Below the pieces are notes generated by a model. That model worked only from the letters and a program-made list of their open reading frames with translations. It was not told the DNA's origin and made no database searches. The position numbers and the translations under genes were made by a program. Positions 43,995 to 55,179 of a stretch of 64,000 bases of DNA are shown one piece after another. Origin of the DNA: an uncultured Selenomonadales bacterium (GTDB lineage: Bacteria > Bacillota > Negativicutes > Selenomonadales > Selenomonadaceae); assembly GCA_900315155.1 (NCBI GenBank), contig OMYB01000002.1, forward strand, positions 124,001 to 188,000, in the 5' to 3' direction. The stretch's first letter is position 1. Each line of letters begins with the position of its first letter.

Positions 43995-44621
43995 TTACCC
44001 TTTCTGAATGTGCGCATGCCCGATGAGCTTGATCTTCTGGAGGTTATCCGAACTCTCCAGGCGGTCTCCTGCGGCCTGCATATCGCCTTTCACGATGTAG
44101 ACGTGATCCTCCATCGTAATCTCGCGGAAACCATTCGTGCTCGCGATGCTGCCGCCCTTGGCCTGCATATCGTCTTTTGCGATATAGGCATCGCCCTTCG
44201 CCGTGAGCGTGCCGCTCGCTGCCGTCCAGATCAGCTGCTCGCTCTTGAGGCTGGCGCCGTCGCTCGTCGTGATCGCCAGGCCGTCTTCGATCGTGACGTC
44301 TTTCGTCTTCGCATCGTAATGTGCCTTCGATGCCTTCACATCAACGACGCGGCCGTCTTCCGCATAGAAATGCCCCGTGATGCCCGTCATATCCGCATTT
44401 TTCGTATCGAGGTCCATCTGGATATGCTCCGCCGTGAGTTCCCAGATTTTCCTGCCGTCTTTTTCTTCGCTGATCGTATTGCCCTCATAGGACATGACAT
44501 GCGTAGACGGCTCGGGGTCCGACCGGTCCGGTGCCTCCGGAATCGTGCGCACGGTCCACACCACGAGCGCGATGAACAGGACAGCAACGATGCCTGCGAG
44601 TGCCTTGCCCTTTGCGCTCAT
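43995..44621 (-). CDS. lptC: LPS export component LptC
   Basis: Bitopic inner-membrane protein that links the Lpt transporter to LptA. The 208-residue protein has one membrane helix (about 7-25, LAGIVAVLFIALVVWTV) and a periplasmic jellyroll with repeated ADMTGITGHFYAEDGRV-like hairpins. Its start overlaps the end of the LpxL-like gene by four bases. LptC is a poorly conserved family, so the call rests on topology, fold pattern and its place between lpxL-like and lptA/lptB genes. Confidence 0.9.
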   Translation of the reverse strand: MSAKGKALAGIVAVLFIALVVWTVRTIPEAPDRSDPEPSTHVMSYEGNTISEEKDGRKIWELTAEHIQMDLDTKNADMTGITGHFYAEDGRVVDVKASKAHYDAKTKDVTIEDGLAITTSDGASLKSEQLIWTAASGTLTAKGDAYIAKDDMQAKGGSIASTNGFREITMEDHVYIVKGDMQAAGDRLESSDNLQKIKLIGHAHIQKG

Positions 44622-45532
44622 GCCTTTTTCCCCTCCTCGATGACGGTATGATGCTTGCCGGTCTTACGCTCTTCCGGCTTCGTGTTCCAGCGCTTCTGGA
44701 ACCAGATCCACTGCGTCGGATTCTCGCGGATGACCTGCTCGATGCGCTGCGTCATCTTCTCCGTGAACGCAAACAGGTTCGCATCCGCATCGCCCGTATC
44801 CACGTAGGGAATCTCGTCATAGATGACGACCTTGTGCTTGCCATTGGGCTGACGCAGGATGAACGCGGGGATGACGGGGCTGTGGAACTTGCGCGAGAAT
44901 ACCGCCGGACCCATCGGCGTCGAGGCGACCTTGCCGAGGAACGGGATGAACGCACCGCCCGGGCCCGCGTCCTGGTCGGCAAGGAATCCGAGGATCTTGC
45001 CCTTTTTCAGCGCACGCGCCGCTGCGAGCAGTTCGCTCGTGCCGCGGGAGAAAATCTCGACATGGATTGTCGCGCGGAGATCGTCGAGGACCTGCGTGTA
45101 CTGGATATTCGGCTGCGGTTTTGCGATGGCCGTGACCGGCAGGCCGTTGAGCGTAAACGATGCCGACAGCCATTCCCACGTGCCGATATGGCCCGTGAGG
45201 ATAACGACGCCTTTTTTCTTCGCGAGCGCTTCCTTGAGCGTATCCAGATGCTCCACATCGATGTACTCGCGGAAATTCTTCTCGTTCAGATGCGGCATAT
45301 AGAGGATCTCGAGCACGTTGCGTGCGAGATTCACGAACGATTCGCGGACCGTGCGGCGCGCCGTACCCTCATCCATCTGCAGAGCCTCCACCATCTGGCT
45401 GACCGCGCGCTCCCGCTCTTTCTTGACGAGCAGATAGTAGAGATTGCCGAGTACCCGGCCGATGCCCATGAGCAGGCAATAAGGCGTATGGCAGACGAGC
45501 CAGCTCAACGCCATCAGCGATTTATAGATCAT
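44618..45532 (-). CDS. Lipid A acyltransferase, LpxL/HtrB-like (copy 1)
   Basis: Inner-membrane late acyltransferase that adds a secondary acyl chain to Kdo-lipid A. The 304-residue protein has an N-terminal membrane anchor, the catalytic H-x4-E motif in LTGHIGTWEWLSA, the FLADQDAGPGGAFIPFLGK block and the C-terminal NPTQWIWFQKRWNT, all as in LpxL/LpxM. A second related protein is encoded at 57573-58436; they share only the general motifs, so they may act on different positions or acyl chains. It overlaps lptC by four bases. Confidence 0.92.
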   Translation of the reverse strand: MIYKSLMALSWLVCHTPYCLLMGIGRVLGNLYYLLVKKERERAVSQMVEALQMDEGTARRTVRESFVNLARNVLEILYMPHLNEKNFREYIDVEHLDTLKEALAKKKGVVILTGHIGTWEWLSASFTLNGLPVTAIAKPQPNIQYTQVLDDLRATIHVEIFSRGTSELLAAARALKKGKILGFLADQDAGPGGAFIPFLGKVASTPMGPAVFSRKFHSPVIPAFILRQPNGKHKVVIYDEIPYVDTGDADANLFAFTEKMTQRIEQVIRENPTQWIWFQKRWNTKPEERKTGKHHTVIEEGKKA

Positions 45533-45568
45533 GTTTACAATGTTCCCCCTTCGGGCAGATGCACTGCC

Positions 45569-46153
45569 TTACTGTGCGAGGTGTTCTGCCTCCGCCTTTT
45601 GCTTCTCCTGCTGCGCGTCTGTCTCATAGAATCCTGCGATGAGGTCCTGCCATTTTCCCTGTGCCTGCAGGATAAAGGTCAGGATCTCGCGCACCGCACC
45701 GTGCCCGCCGCCAAAATGCGAAACGAATGCGACGCGCTGACGCACCTCGGGCACCGCATCACAGGGCGCCGCGGGGAATCCGGCCTGCAGCAGGATCGGC
45801 AGGTCGATGAGATCATCGCCGATATAGGCGATTTCTTCGTCGCAAAGCCCCAGCTTCTCCTTGAGCTCCGCGTAAGCGGCGCGCTTATCCGGTTTCCCCT
45901 GGTAGACATGCGTAAAATGGAGTTCCTTGGCGCGGAACGCAACCTGTTTTGAAGTCCGCCCCGTGATGATGGCCGTCTCAATGCCGGCGCGCTGCGCCAA
46001 TGTGATTCCCAACCCATCTTTGCAGTTAAACGGCTTGAACAGCTCGCCGTCCGCCCCCGTATAGATGCCGCCATCCGTGAGGACACCGTCCACGTCGAAA
46101 ATCACGAGGCGCACGCGCTTCGCGCGCACCATGGCATCTGCTGTGCAATCCAT
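45569..46153 (-). CDS. kdsC: 3-deoxy-D-manno-octulosonate-8-phosphate phosphatase
   Basis: HAD-family phosphatase that releases Kdo from Kdo-8-phosphate. The 194-residue protein carries LVIFDVDGVLTDG (nucleophile Asp and acid Asp), ITGRTS, GKPDKRAA and IGDDLIDLPIL. It has a C-terminal tail rich in Gln, Glu and Lys. The start has AGGGAG nine bases upstream and lies one base after the kdsD stop. Confidence 0.95.
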   Translation of the reverse strand: MDCTADAMVRAKRVRLVIFDVDGVLTDGGIYTGADGELFKPFNCKDGLGITLAQRAGIETAIITGRTSKQVAFRAKELHFTHVYQGKPDKRAAYAELKEKLGLCDEEIAYIGDDLIDLPILLQAGFPAAPCDAVPEVRQRVAFVSHFGGGHGAVREILTFILQAQGKWQDLIAGFYETDAQQEKQKAEAEHLAQ

Positions 46154-46154
46154 A

Positions 46155-47123
46155 TCAAACCACTCCCTGGCGGAGGAGATCCGTCAGATGCACGATGCCT
46201 ACCGGGTTGTTGTCCTTGTCGATGACCGGCAGGACCGTAATCGGACGCGGCTTGTGCTTTTCCATCTCGTGCAGCGCCTCGGCAGCCATGCGCTCCGGCG
46301 CGATAACCATCGGCGTCTCGAACATGATGTTCTTGACTGGCATGTCGAGGAAATTGTTATCCTTCGCGAGGGCGCGGCGGATGATGCCATCCGTGACGAG
46401 GCCGATGAACTTGCCATCCGCATCGACGACGGAGGCGGCACCGAGCCCCTTGTCCGTCATGATGAACAGCGCGTCGCGCGCCGTCGCATCCGCTTTGACG
46501 ATCGGGTTGTCCTCGCCCGTGTGCATGACGTTGCGCACGGTGAGCAGCAGACGGCGTCCGAGCGCGCCGCCCGGATGGAACAGCGCGAAATCCTCGCTCG
46601 TGAAATTGCGCACCGACATCAGCGCAATGGCGATGGCGTCGCCCATCGCGAGCGTCGCTGTCGTGCTGGCCGTCGGAGCGAGTCCCAGCGGGCATGCCTC
46701 GCGCTCGACACCCGTGTCGATGAAATAGTCGCAAAACTTGCCGAGCTGCGAGTCGCGGTTGCCGGACATCGCGATGATGCCCGCACCGATGCGGCGGATA
46801 ATCGGCAGGATCTTCACGACCTCGGACGACTCGCCGCTGTTCGAAATCGCAATGACGATATCGTCCTCCGTGACCATGCCGAGATCGCCATGGAACGCCT
46901 CTGCCGGATGCAGGAAGAACGACGGCGTGCCTGTACTGGCGAGCGTCGCAGCAATCTTGCGGCCGATATGCCCGGATTTTCCCATGCCCGTCACGATGAC
47001 GCGCGCCTTGCACGTCAGGATGTATTTCACAGCCGCCTCAAATTCGTCATCAATGCGAGGTATGAGCCTTTCGATGGCATCCGCCTCGATCTTCAGCGTT
47101 TCAATGGCTTTTTCCTTGATCAA
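46155..47123 (-). CDS. kdsD: Arabinose-5-phosphate isomerase (KdsD/KpsF/GutQ)
   Basis: Converts ribulose 5-phosphate to arabinose 5-phosphate for Kdo synthesis. About 322 residues: a SIS domain (about 35-170) with VTGMGKSGHIGRKIAATLAS, PAEAFHGDLGMV and ISNSGESSEV, then two CBS repeats (about 200-320). The start is taken as TTG at 47123 because AGGAGG lies nine bases before it; a GTG six codons earlier would include the ribosome site in the coding sequence. It lies between kdsA and kdsC. Confidence 0.94.
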   Translation of the reverse strand: MIKEKAIETLKIEADAIERLIPRIDDEFEAAVKYILTCKARVIVTGMGKSGHIGRKIAATLASTGTPSFFLHPAEAFHGDLGMVTEDDIVIAISNSGESSEVVKILPIIRRIGAGIIAMSGNRDSQLGKFCDYFIDTGVEREACPLGLAPTASTTATLAMGDAIAIALMSVRNFTSEDFALFHPGGALGRRLLLTVRNVMHTGEDNPIVKADATARDALFIMTDKGLGAASVVDADGKFIGLVTDGIIRRALAKDNNFLDMPVKNIMFETPMVIAPERMAAEALHEMEKHKPRPITVLPVIDKDNNPVGIVHLTDLLRQGVV

Positions 47124-47193
47124 AGACTTTCTCCTCCTCACGGCGCGGAGCCGTTATGTTCCAGAATCTCCCAGCATGAAAAAACACAGGGAG

Positions 47194-48018
47194 TCAAAGC
47201 TTCTTGCGTACGATTTCGTGGATGGCGAGGGCATCCTTCAGCAGGTCCTCGAGCTTATCGAGATAGACCATGTTCGCCCCGTCGGAAAGCGCCTCTTCCG
47301 GGTTGTCGTGAACCTCGAGGAACAGGGCATCGACACCAGCGCCGACGGCTGCGCGCACGAGATACTCGACGTACTCGCGGTTGCCGGACGACGTCGTGCC
47401 GCCTGCACCCGGCAGCTGCACGCTGTGCGTGCCGTCGAAGACGACCGGATAGCCGAACCCGCGCATGATCGGCAGGCTGCGCATATCGACGACGAGATTG
47501 TGATAGCCGAACGAGGCGCCGCGCTCCGTGAGCATGAGCTGCGAGCAGCCGCTTTCGTGGAGCTTGTCGACAACGTTGCGCATGTCATCCGGTGCGAGGA
47601 ACTGGCCCTTCTTCACGTTGACGACCTTGCCCGTCTGCGCGGCGGCATGCAGGAGGTCCGTCTGGCGGCAGAGGAAAGCCGGGATCTGCAGGATATCGGC
47701 GACCTTGGCGGCCTTTTCCGCCTGCCACGGCTCATGGATATCCGTCACGATAGGTACGTGCAGCTCATCCTTGATGGTCTGCAGCATGGAAAGGCCCTTC
47801 TCGATGCCAGGGCCGCGGAAGCTGTGGTACGAGGAACGGTTTGCCTTGTCGAACGATGCCTTGAAGACATACGGGATGCCGAGGCGGCCGCAGATTTCCT
47901 TGATCGTGCGTCCGATATAGAGGCAGCGGTCCAGTCCCTCCAGCACGCAGGGACCAGCCAGCAGGGCGAGCGGCTCGCCCGCGCCGATTTCGAAGTTTCC
48001 TACCTTGACTTTCGTCAT
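47194..48018 (-). CDS. kdsA: 3-deoxy-8-phosphooctulonate synthase
   Basis: Condenses arabinose 5-phosphate with phosphoenolpyruvate to Kdo-8-phosphate. The 274-residue TIM barrel contains [50 protein letters not shown] and the VQLPGAGG loop. The start at 48018 is chosen because AAAGGTGG is eight bases before it; a GTG four codons earlier has no spacing. It follows kdsB by 18 bases. Confidence 0.97.
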   Translation of the reverse strand: MTKVKVGNFEIGAGEPLALLAGPCVLEGLDRCLYIGRTIKEICGRLGIPYVFKASFDKANRSSYHSFRGPGIEKGLSMLQTIKDELHVPIVTDIHEPWQAEKAAKVADILQIPAFLCRQTDLLHAAAQTGKVVNVKKGQFLAPDDMRNVVDKLHESGCSQLMLTERGASFGYHNLVVDMRSLPIMRGFGYPVVFDGTHSVQLPGAGGTTSSGNREYVEYLVRAAVGAGVDALFLEVHDNPEEALSDGANMVYLDKLEDLLKDALAIHEIVRKKL

Positions 48019-48036
48019 GATGAATGCCACCTTTCC

Positions 48037-48771
48037 TTACTGATTTCCTTCTTCGCTGTAAATAGCGCGGACCTTCTCCAGGTCTTCCGCCGTATCGACG
48101 CCGACGAAGCGGTACGGCGTCTCGATGACGCGGATGCGGTATCCGTTCTCGAGCGCACGCAGCTGCTCCAGGCTTTCTGCATGCTCGAGCGGCGTCTCCG
48201 CCATCTCCGCATACTGGAGCAGGAAATCGCGCTTGTAGGCATAAATGCCGATATGCTTGTAGACGGGCGTACCCTCATGGCGCGGGAACGGCATCAGGGA
48301 GCGCGAGAAGTAAAGCGCATAACCGTTCCTGTCCGTGACGACCTTGACATTGTTCGGGTTCTTCTGCTCCTCGGGGTCCGTGATTTCCGTCTTGACCGTC
48401 GCCATCTGGAGCTCCGGATCGTCATCGAAAGCGGCTGCGAGGTCATCGATGAGCTTCGGCTCGATGAGCGGCTCATCGCCCTGTACGTTGATGATGAGCT
48501 CTGCCTCGGGATGCGCGGCGGCGACCTCTGCCAGGCGGTCCGTGCCCGTCGGATGGTCCTTCTTCGTCATCATGGCCTTGCCGCCAGCCTGCCGGACCGC
48601 TGTATAGATGCGTTCATCATCGGTCGCGACGATCGTATCCGTGACGCGGGAAGCCCTTGCCGCGCGCTCGTAGACGCGCACGACCATCGGCTTGCCGCAG
48701 ATATCTTTCAGGGGTTTCCCCGGCAGGCGCGTCGATGCATACCGTGCCGGAATGACGCATAATACCTTCAT
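48037..48771 (-). CDS. kdsB: 3-deoxy-manno-octulosonate cytidylyltransferase
   Basis: Activates Kdo to CMP-Kdo. The 244-residue protein begins KVLCVIPARYASTRLPGKPL (nucleotide-binding loop) and has ATDDERI, HPTGTDRLAEVA and NVQGDEPLIEP, all conserved. The ATG at 48771 lies one base after the stop of the waaA-lpxK fusion, with AGGAG upstream in that gene; an in-frame ATG 14 codons earlier lies inside the fusion gene. It delivers the substrate used by the WaaA half of the neighbouring protein. Confidence 0.96.
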   Translation of the reverse strand: MKVLCVIPARYASTRLPGKPLKDICGKPMVVRVYERAARASRVTDTIVATDDERIYTAVRQAGGKAMMTKKDHPTGTDRLAEVAAAHPEAELIINVQGDEPLIEPKLIDDLAAAFDDDPELQMATVKTEITDPEEQKNPNNVKVVTDRNGYALYFSRSLMPFPRHEGTPVYKHIGIYAYKRDFLLQYAEMAETPLEHAESLEQLRALENGYRIRVIETPYRFVGVDTAEDLEKVRAIYSEEGNQ

Positions 48772-48772
48772 G

Positions 48773-51292
48773 TCAGTCTTCCTCTCCTTTTTGCTGCAGC
48801 AGCTGCGGCGCATGGCCCAGCTTCTCCGTCAGGCGCTCGCCGAGCATCTTCTGGAATCCCTCGCCGCCCTTCGTGAACGTAACCTCTACGCAGATGACGT
48901 AGACCGGGATATTCCACTGCGCATTGATCACTTCCGTCGGAATCTTCACGGCATCTTTCTCCGTGATGACGATGGCCTCTGCTCCCATATTCTCGGCCTG
49001 CTCGAGGATATCCTGCATCTCCTGCATCGTGTAGTCGTGATGATCCGGATAACGCAGGCTCTCGATGATCGTCGCGCCGAGGTCGGAAAGCGTCTGCTCG
49101 AACGATGCCGGATTCCCGATGGCCGAGACCGCCACGATGCGGTGTCCCTTGATCATGTGGACGTTCATGCTGTCGTTCGCAATATCCTTGTACCATTCCG
49201 AGATAGGGATGAAATTGCGCGGCTGATGCACCGACTCGAGGATATGCGCCTCAGGATTGTACTTCCTGACCGTCTGCTGGATGTAGTCACAAGAGCCTTC
49301 CGCTGCCTGATCGACCTTCGTCATGAGGCAGACATCGGCACGGCTGATATGCGAAATCGGCTCGCGCAGCGTGCCGCGCGGCAGGATATAGCCGTTGCCG
49401 AATACGTTGACCGCATCGACGAGCAGGATATCGAGGTCGCGCTCGAGCTGCCAGTGCTGGTAGCCATCATCGAGGATAGCGACCTCTGCGCCGAAATGCT
49501 CGATGGCGTAACGCCCCGTCTTGACGCGTTCCGCGCCGATGAGGACCGGAACGTCTGGCAGGTGCTTCGCGAGCATGTACGCCTCATCACCCGCCTCGGA
49601 AGAATCCATATAGAGTTTCTTTCCGTCGGAAACGATGCCGACCTCCCCGTGCCATTTCGCGCGGTAGCCGCGGTTCAGGATGACGACGCGGTAGCCCATA
49701 TCGCGGATCGTGCGTGCGAGGCGCTGTGCCGTCGGGGTCTTGCCCGTGCCGCCCACGGTCACATTGCCGAGGGAAATGACGAAACAATCGAGCTTATGGC
49801 GCTTGAACATACCGATGGAGTAACCGGCCAGCTTGAAATTCACGAGGCCGGCGTAGATGAACGAAAAGACATGCAGTACACCGAGCAGGATGTTGATGAA
49901 GAATCCGTCTACTTCCTTAGCATGCACGAGGTCAATGAAATACGTCTGCAAATTCGCGATTTTCTGCGTGGAACGCACGCGGCGCGTCTCCTCATCGCTC
50001 TCATAGGCATCGAGCATCTGGCGCAGGATCACGGCAGACTTGCGGGATGCGCCCTTATTTTCGCGCACGATGGCGAGGGTTTCCTGCTCCATGCGGTGGC
50101 GTTCCTCCGGATCATCGAAGAGACGGACCACCTGCTGACGGAGCTCCTTGCTGTTCTTGACCGTGATGACCGCATTGCGGTTCTTGAAGAGCGCATGCGT
50201 GTCCTTGAAGTTGAACATATAGTGGCCGACGATAATGGCCTTGCCATGGGCAGCAGGCTCGAGGATGTTGTGCCCGCCATGGGAGACCAGGCTGCCGCCG
50301 ACGTAGATGACATCGCCGATGCTGTAGACTTTGCCGAGCTCGCCGATCGTATCGAGGATGACAATATCCTCGTTTGCAGGCTGCCGCTTCTGGAGCTCCG
50401 TGCGGCAGGCGACGGTGAAGCCGGCACTCTTGCAGAGGTGCACGACCTCTGCCGTGCGCAAGAGCTCACGCGGCGCGATGACGAGGCGGGCATGCGGATG
50501 GCTCTCGCGCACGGCGCGGAACGCATCGAGCACATAGTCCTCCTCGCCGCGGTGCGTAGAACCGGCGAGGAAGATGCCATCGTTCTCTTCGAGGCCCATG
50601 TCGGTGATGATCTTCTGCTTTTCCTCCGGGCTCACATCCGTGTAGGTCTGGTCGAATTTCGTATTGCCCGTAACCGTCACGCGTGCGGGATCCGCGCCGA
50701 GGCGCTTGATATAATCCGCATCGATGGACGACTGCATCGCGAACACCTTGACCGTCCCGAGCATATCGCGCAGCAGGCTGTGCAGATGCTTATACTGCTT
50801 GACGCTGCGGTCGCTGATGCGGCCGTTGACCATCATGACCGGGATGCGGAGCTGGCGTGCCGTCTTGAGGAAGTTCGGCCAAAGCTCGGTCTCTACCGGC
50901 AGGAATACCCGCGGATGGATGCGGCGCATGACATGTGCCGCTACGAATGGCAGATCCAGCGGGAAATAGATGATCGCATCCGCATCCTTGATGATGCGGT
51001 TCGCCATCTCATAGCCGCTCGTCGTCACGACGGACACGAGAATCGGGCTGCGCGGGAACTCCTTGCGGAATTCCTTGATGATCGGGCTCGTCGCCACGAT
51101 CTCGCCGACCGAGGCCGCATGTACCCAGATGCAGTCCTTTTTCTCGACTTTATCAAGCGCGTGCTCCGGGAAGAACCCGAGGCTCTGCCGGATGCGTTCC
51201 ACGAAGCCTTTCTCGCGTACCGACCGTACCAGGAACACGGGGATGATCAGGAATACGACGATGATCCCTGCGATATTATACAGTAGTTGCAT
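48773..51292 (-). CDS. WaaA-LpxK fusion: Kdo transferase plus tetraacyldisaccharide 4'-kinase
   Basis: A single 839-residue frame holding two enzymes. Residues 1-430 are Kdo transferase WaaA (KdtA): membrane anchor (5-22), WVHAASVGE with the catalytic Glu64, VETELWPN (133-140), GNTKFDQ and the CMP-Kdo site GGSLVSHGGHNILEPAA. After a linker (about 430-450) comes LpxK: membrane segment (about 463-490), Walker A GNVTVGGTGKTPTA (509-522), the ERVKTGRYA block, LDDGYQHWQLERDLD and the end with IVITEKDAVKIP. LpxK adds the 4'-phosphate to lipid A and WaaA then adds Kdo, so consecutive steps are joined. It is one base from msbA and one base from kdsB. All key residues that I can check are intact. Confidence 0.95.
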   Translation of the reverse strand: MQLLYNIAGIIVVFLIIPVFLVRSVREKGFVERIRQSLGFFPEHALDKVEKKDCIWVHAASVGEIVATSPIIKEFRKEFPRSPILVSVVTTSGYEMANRIIKDADAIIYFPLDLPFVAAHVMRRIHPRVFLPVETELWPNFLKTARQLRIPVMMVNGRISDRSVKQYKHLHSLLRDMLGTVKVFAMQSSIDADYIKRLGADPARVTVTGNTKFDQTYTDVSPEEKQKIITDMGLEENDGIFLAGSTHRGEEDYVLDAFRAVRESHPHARLVIAPRELLRTAEVVHLCKSAGFTVACRTELQKRQPANEDIVILDTIGELGKVYSIGDVIYVGGSLVSHGGHNILEPAAHGKAIIVGHYMFNFKDTHALFKNRNAVITVKNSKELRQQVVRLFDDPEERHRMEQETLAIVRENKGASRKSAVILRQMLDAYESDEETRRVRSTQKIANLQTYFIDLVHAKEVDGFFINILLGVLHVFSFIYAGLVNFKLAGYSIGMFKRHKLDCFVISLGNVTVGGTGKTPTAQRLARTIRDMGYRVVILNRGYRAKWHGEVGIVSDGKKLYMDSSEAGDEAYMLAKHLPDVPVLIGAERVKTGRYAIEHFGAEVAILDDGYQHWQLERDLDILLVDAVNVFGNGYILPRGTLREPISHISRADVCLMTKVDQAAEGSCDYIQQTVRKYNPEAHILESVHQPRNFIPISEWYKDIANDSMNVHMIKGHRIVAVSAIGNPASFEQTLSDLGATIIESLRYPDHHDYTMQEMQDILEQAENMGAEAIVITEKDAVKIPTEVINAQWNIPVYVICVEVTFTKGGEGFQKMLGERLTEKLGHAPQLLQQKGEED

Positions 51293-51293
51293 T

Positions 51294-53039
<1,746 letters not shown>

Positions 53040-53061
53040 GTAACTCTCCTAAAAAATCCCG

Positions 53062-54207
53062 TTACCGGATTTGCTGATGGCGGCGTGCTGCCGACAGGAT
53101 CTTCTCAGCCACGCGGCCCGATGCCCCTGGCGGACCGAGGCGGTCACACGCCTGCCGAAGCTTGCGGACTGTCTCTTCGCGATGGGTTTCGCCACGGTAC
53201 AGCTTCATGATTTCTTCCGTAATGCGCCGGGGCTCGACCTCATCCTGCAGCAGTTCCGGCTGGAACGATTCGTCCAGCAGGATATTCGGCAGGCTGAAGT
53301 TCTTCACGTGGACGAGCAGGCGGCCGACGCGGTACGATATCGGTGAAAGGCGGTAAAGCACGACGCAGGGCAGCCCCATGAGCGCTGCCTCCATGACGAC
53401 CGTGCCCGATGTCGCCATCGCGGCATCAGCCAGTCCCATGAGGGCATAGCGGTAGCGGTGCGTGAGCCTGACGGACACGCCGGCCTCCGCGATGCGCCCG
53501 CGCAGGTTCTCCTCATCGATACCCGGTGCAACAGGCAGGAAGAACTTCGTTTCCGGACGGCGTTGCGAAAGCTCGCGCACCGCGCCGAGCATCGCCGGCA
53601 GCAGCAGCTCGATCTCCTGGCGCCGGCTGCCCGGCATGAGGAGTACGGCATGCTCATCCTCGGCGATGCCGAAATGCGCACGCGCCTCATGCTCCGTCAG
53701 CTCGGATTTCACCGTATCCACGAGCGGATTGCCGACGAACGAAATCTTTGCACCAGCCTGCTCGTAGACCGGCAGCTCATGCGGGAAGATCGCCACGAAT
53801 TCCTCCGCGAGCTTCGCGCAGTCCTTCGCCCTGCCTTTCCGCCACGCCCACGCCGAAGGCGGGATATAAGAAAAGACGGGAATGCCGAGCTTCTTCGCGC
53901 GCTTCGCGAGGCGCCAGTTGAAGTCCGGATAGTCGATGAGCACGAGCAGATCCGGTTTCTCCTCGCGAAGGAACTCCGTAAGCTGGTCGAGAAGGCGGAG
54001 GATGCGGCGCAGATTGCAGATGACCTCCCATACGCCCATGACGTTATAGCTCTCAAAATCTGCCGCAAGGCGCACGCCTGCACGTGCCATCTCCTTGCCG
54101 CCGAAACCAATGAGCTCCGTCTCAGGTGCCTGCTCCAGCATCGCTGTCGCGATGCGCGCGCCGTGGAGATCGCCGGACGTCTCGCCGGCGGATAGCATGA
54201 TCTTCAA
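53062..54207 (-). CDS. lpxB: Lipid-A-disaccharide synthase
   Basis: Joins UDP-2,3-diacylglucosamine and lipid X to form the lipid A disaccharide. The 381-residue protein begins IMLSAGETSGDLHGAR, has LVLIDYPDFNW, SYIPPSAWAWRKGR, FVGNPLVD, LLMPGSRRQEI and SGTVVMEAAL. The start is taken as TTG at 54207, matching the family N-terminus MKIMLSAGE, with GGGG eight bases upstream; the ATG three codons later is an alternative. A terminator lies upstream of the gene, after lpxI. Confidence 0.95.
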   Translation of the reverse strand: MKIMLSAGETSGDLHGARIATAMLEQAPETELIGFGGKEMARAGVRLAADFESYNVMGVWEVICNLRRILRLLDQLTEFLREEKPDLLVLIDYPDFNWRLAKRAKKLGIPVFSYIPPSAWAWRKGRAKDCAKLAEEFVAIFPHELPVYEQAGAKISFVGNPLVDTVKSELTEHEARAHFGIAEDEHAVLLMPGSRRQEIELLLPAMLGAVRELSQRRPETKFFLPVAPGIDEENLRGRIAEAGVSVRLTHRYRYALMGLADAAMATSGTVVMEAALMGLPCVVLYRLSPISYRVGRLLVHVKNFSLPNILLDESFQPELLQDEVEPRRITEEIMKLYRGETHREETVRKLRQACDRLGPPGASGRVAEKILSAARRHQQIR

Positions 54208-54283
54208 TCCCGCTTCCCCTTTCTCCTCTTTGTGTCTCTTCTCCTATTGTAGCATCAACGAAGGATTTCTTCTATCCTTCACG

Positions 54284-54329
54284 CAAAAAAAGCACGGGAA
54301 ACCCATCCATCAGGATTTCGCCGCGCTTT
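54284..54329 (-). terminator. Terminator between lpxI and lpxB
   Basis: Minus strand: an imperfect stem (AGCGCGG...GAAA...CC paired with GG...TTTC...CCGTGCT) followed by seven T. Readthrough or a downstream promoter is needed for lpxB. Confidence 0.75.
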
Positions 54330-54336
54330 CCTTCTC

Positions 54337-55140
54337 TTACATGGCTACAACGGCAATGCCGTTCTCATCGGCCAGGGCCAGGACCTTATCCCGGTCCACC
54401 AGCAGCGTCTTGTCCGCTTCAATCACCAGGGCCGCCGCATGAACCTCGATCATGGTCTGGAGCGTTTGTACGCCGACCGTCGGCACATCGAAGCGGTTAT
54501 CCTGCTGCGGTTTCGCCACTTTCGCAACGACGGCGCCCTCGCGGGCGAGCTGGCCGCCGCGGCGGATGCAGGCATCCGTTCCCTCTATCGCCTCGAGTGC
54601 CATGACCGCCTTGTTCTTGACGACGACGGTCTGGCCGACGTCCAGGCGCCCGAGCTCGCGCGCCATGCGGATGCCGAACTCCATGTCGGCTTTCTCTTCC
54701 TCCGTCGGCTCGCGCTTGCTCAGCGTACCGCGGTGCGGCATGAGCTTGTGCAGCAGGGCGGTCTGATCGAACGCCTGCACACCGATGCTGGCGAGCTCGC
54801 GCACGAACATCATCATGATCGTGTCGTCCTTGCGGTCCGGCAGCGACATGATGAGCTTCAACATGCGGGCATCCGGCTGAACATTCCCCGCAAAGAGAAG
54901 TTCCTTGGTAACCTTGCCGAGCATCGTGACTTTATGGATATCGTTATCCTTCAGGTAGTTCAGGATATCGTCGAGATGGGCAATGCTGATCTCACGGTAA
55001 TCCGCTACGCAGTCCGCGAGCTCCTTATCCGTGTCGGGCAGCAGCGCCACCGCATAGACTTCATATCCCATCGCTGTGGCTGCTTTCGCGCACTCGACGG
55101 GCAGCCTGCCGATACCGGCAAGCAGTCCAACTCTTTCCAT
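54337..55140 (-). CDS. lpxI: UDP-2,3-diacylglucosamine diphosphatase LpxI
   Basis: Hydrolyses UDP-2,3-diacylglucosamine to lipid X and UMP. The 267-residue protein matches the LpxI (DUF1009) family rather than LpxH: VGLLAGIGRLPVECAKAA at the N-terminus, VTMLGKVTKELLF, and TVVVKNKAVMALEAIEGTDA in the C-terminal domain. This family replaces LpxH in alphaproteobacteria and many diderm Firmicutes. It follows lpxA by 39 bases and is followed by a terminator. Confidence 0.95.
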   Translation of the reverse strand: MERVGLLAGIGRLPVECAKAATAMGYEVYAVALLPDTDKELADCVADYREISIAHLDDILNYLKDNDIHKVTMLGKVTKELLFAGNVQPDARMLKLIMSLPDRKDDTIMMMFVRELASIGVQAFDQTALLHKLMPHRGTLSKREPTEEEKADMEFGIRMARELGRLDVGQTVVVKNKAVMALEAIEGTDACIRRGGQLAREGAVVAKVAKPQQDNRFDVPTVGVQTLQTMIEVHAAALVIEADKTLLVDRDKVLALADENGIAVVAM

Positions 55141-55179
55141 CGAAACCCCTCCGTAATCTTATTTCCGAATCTTTCCCCG

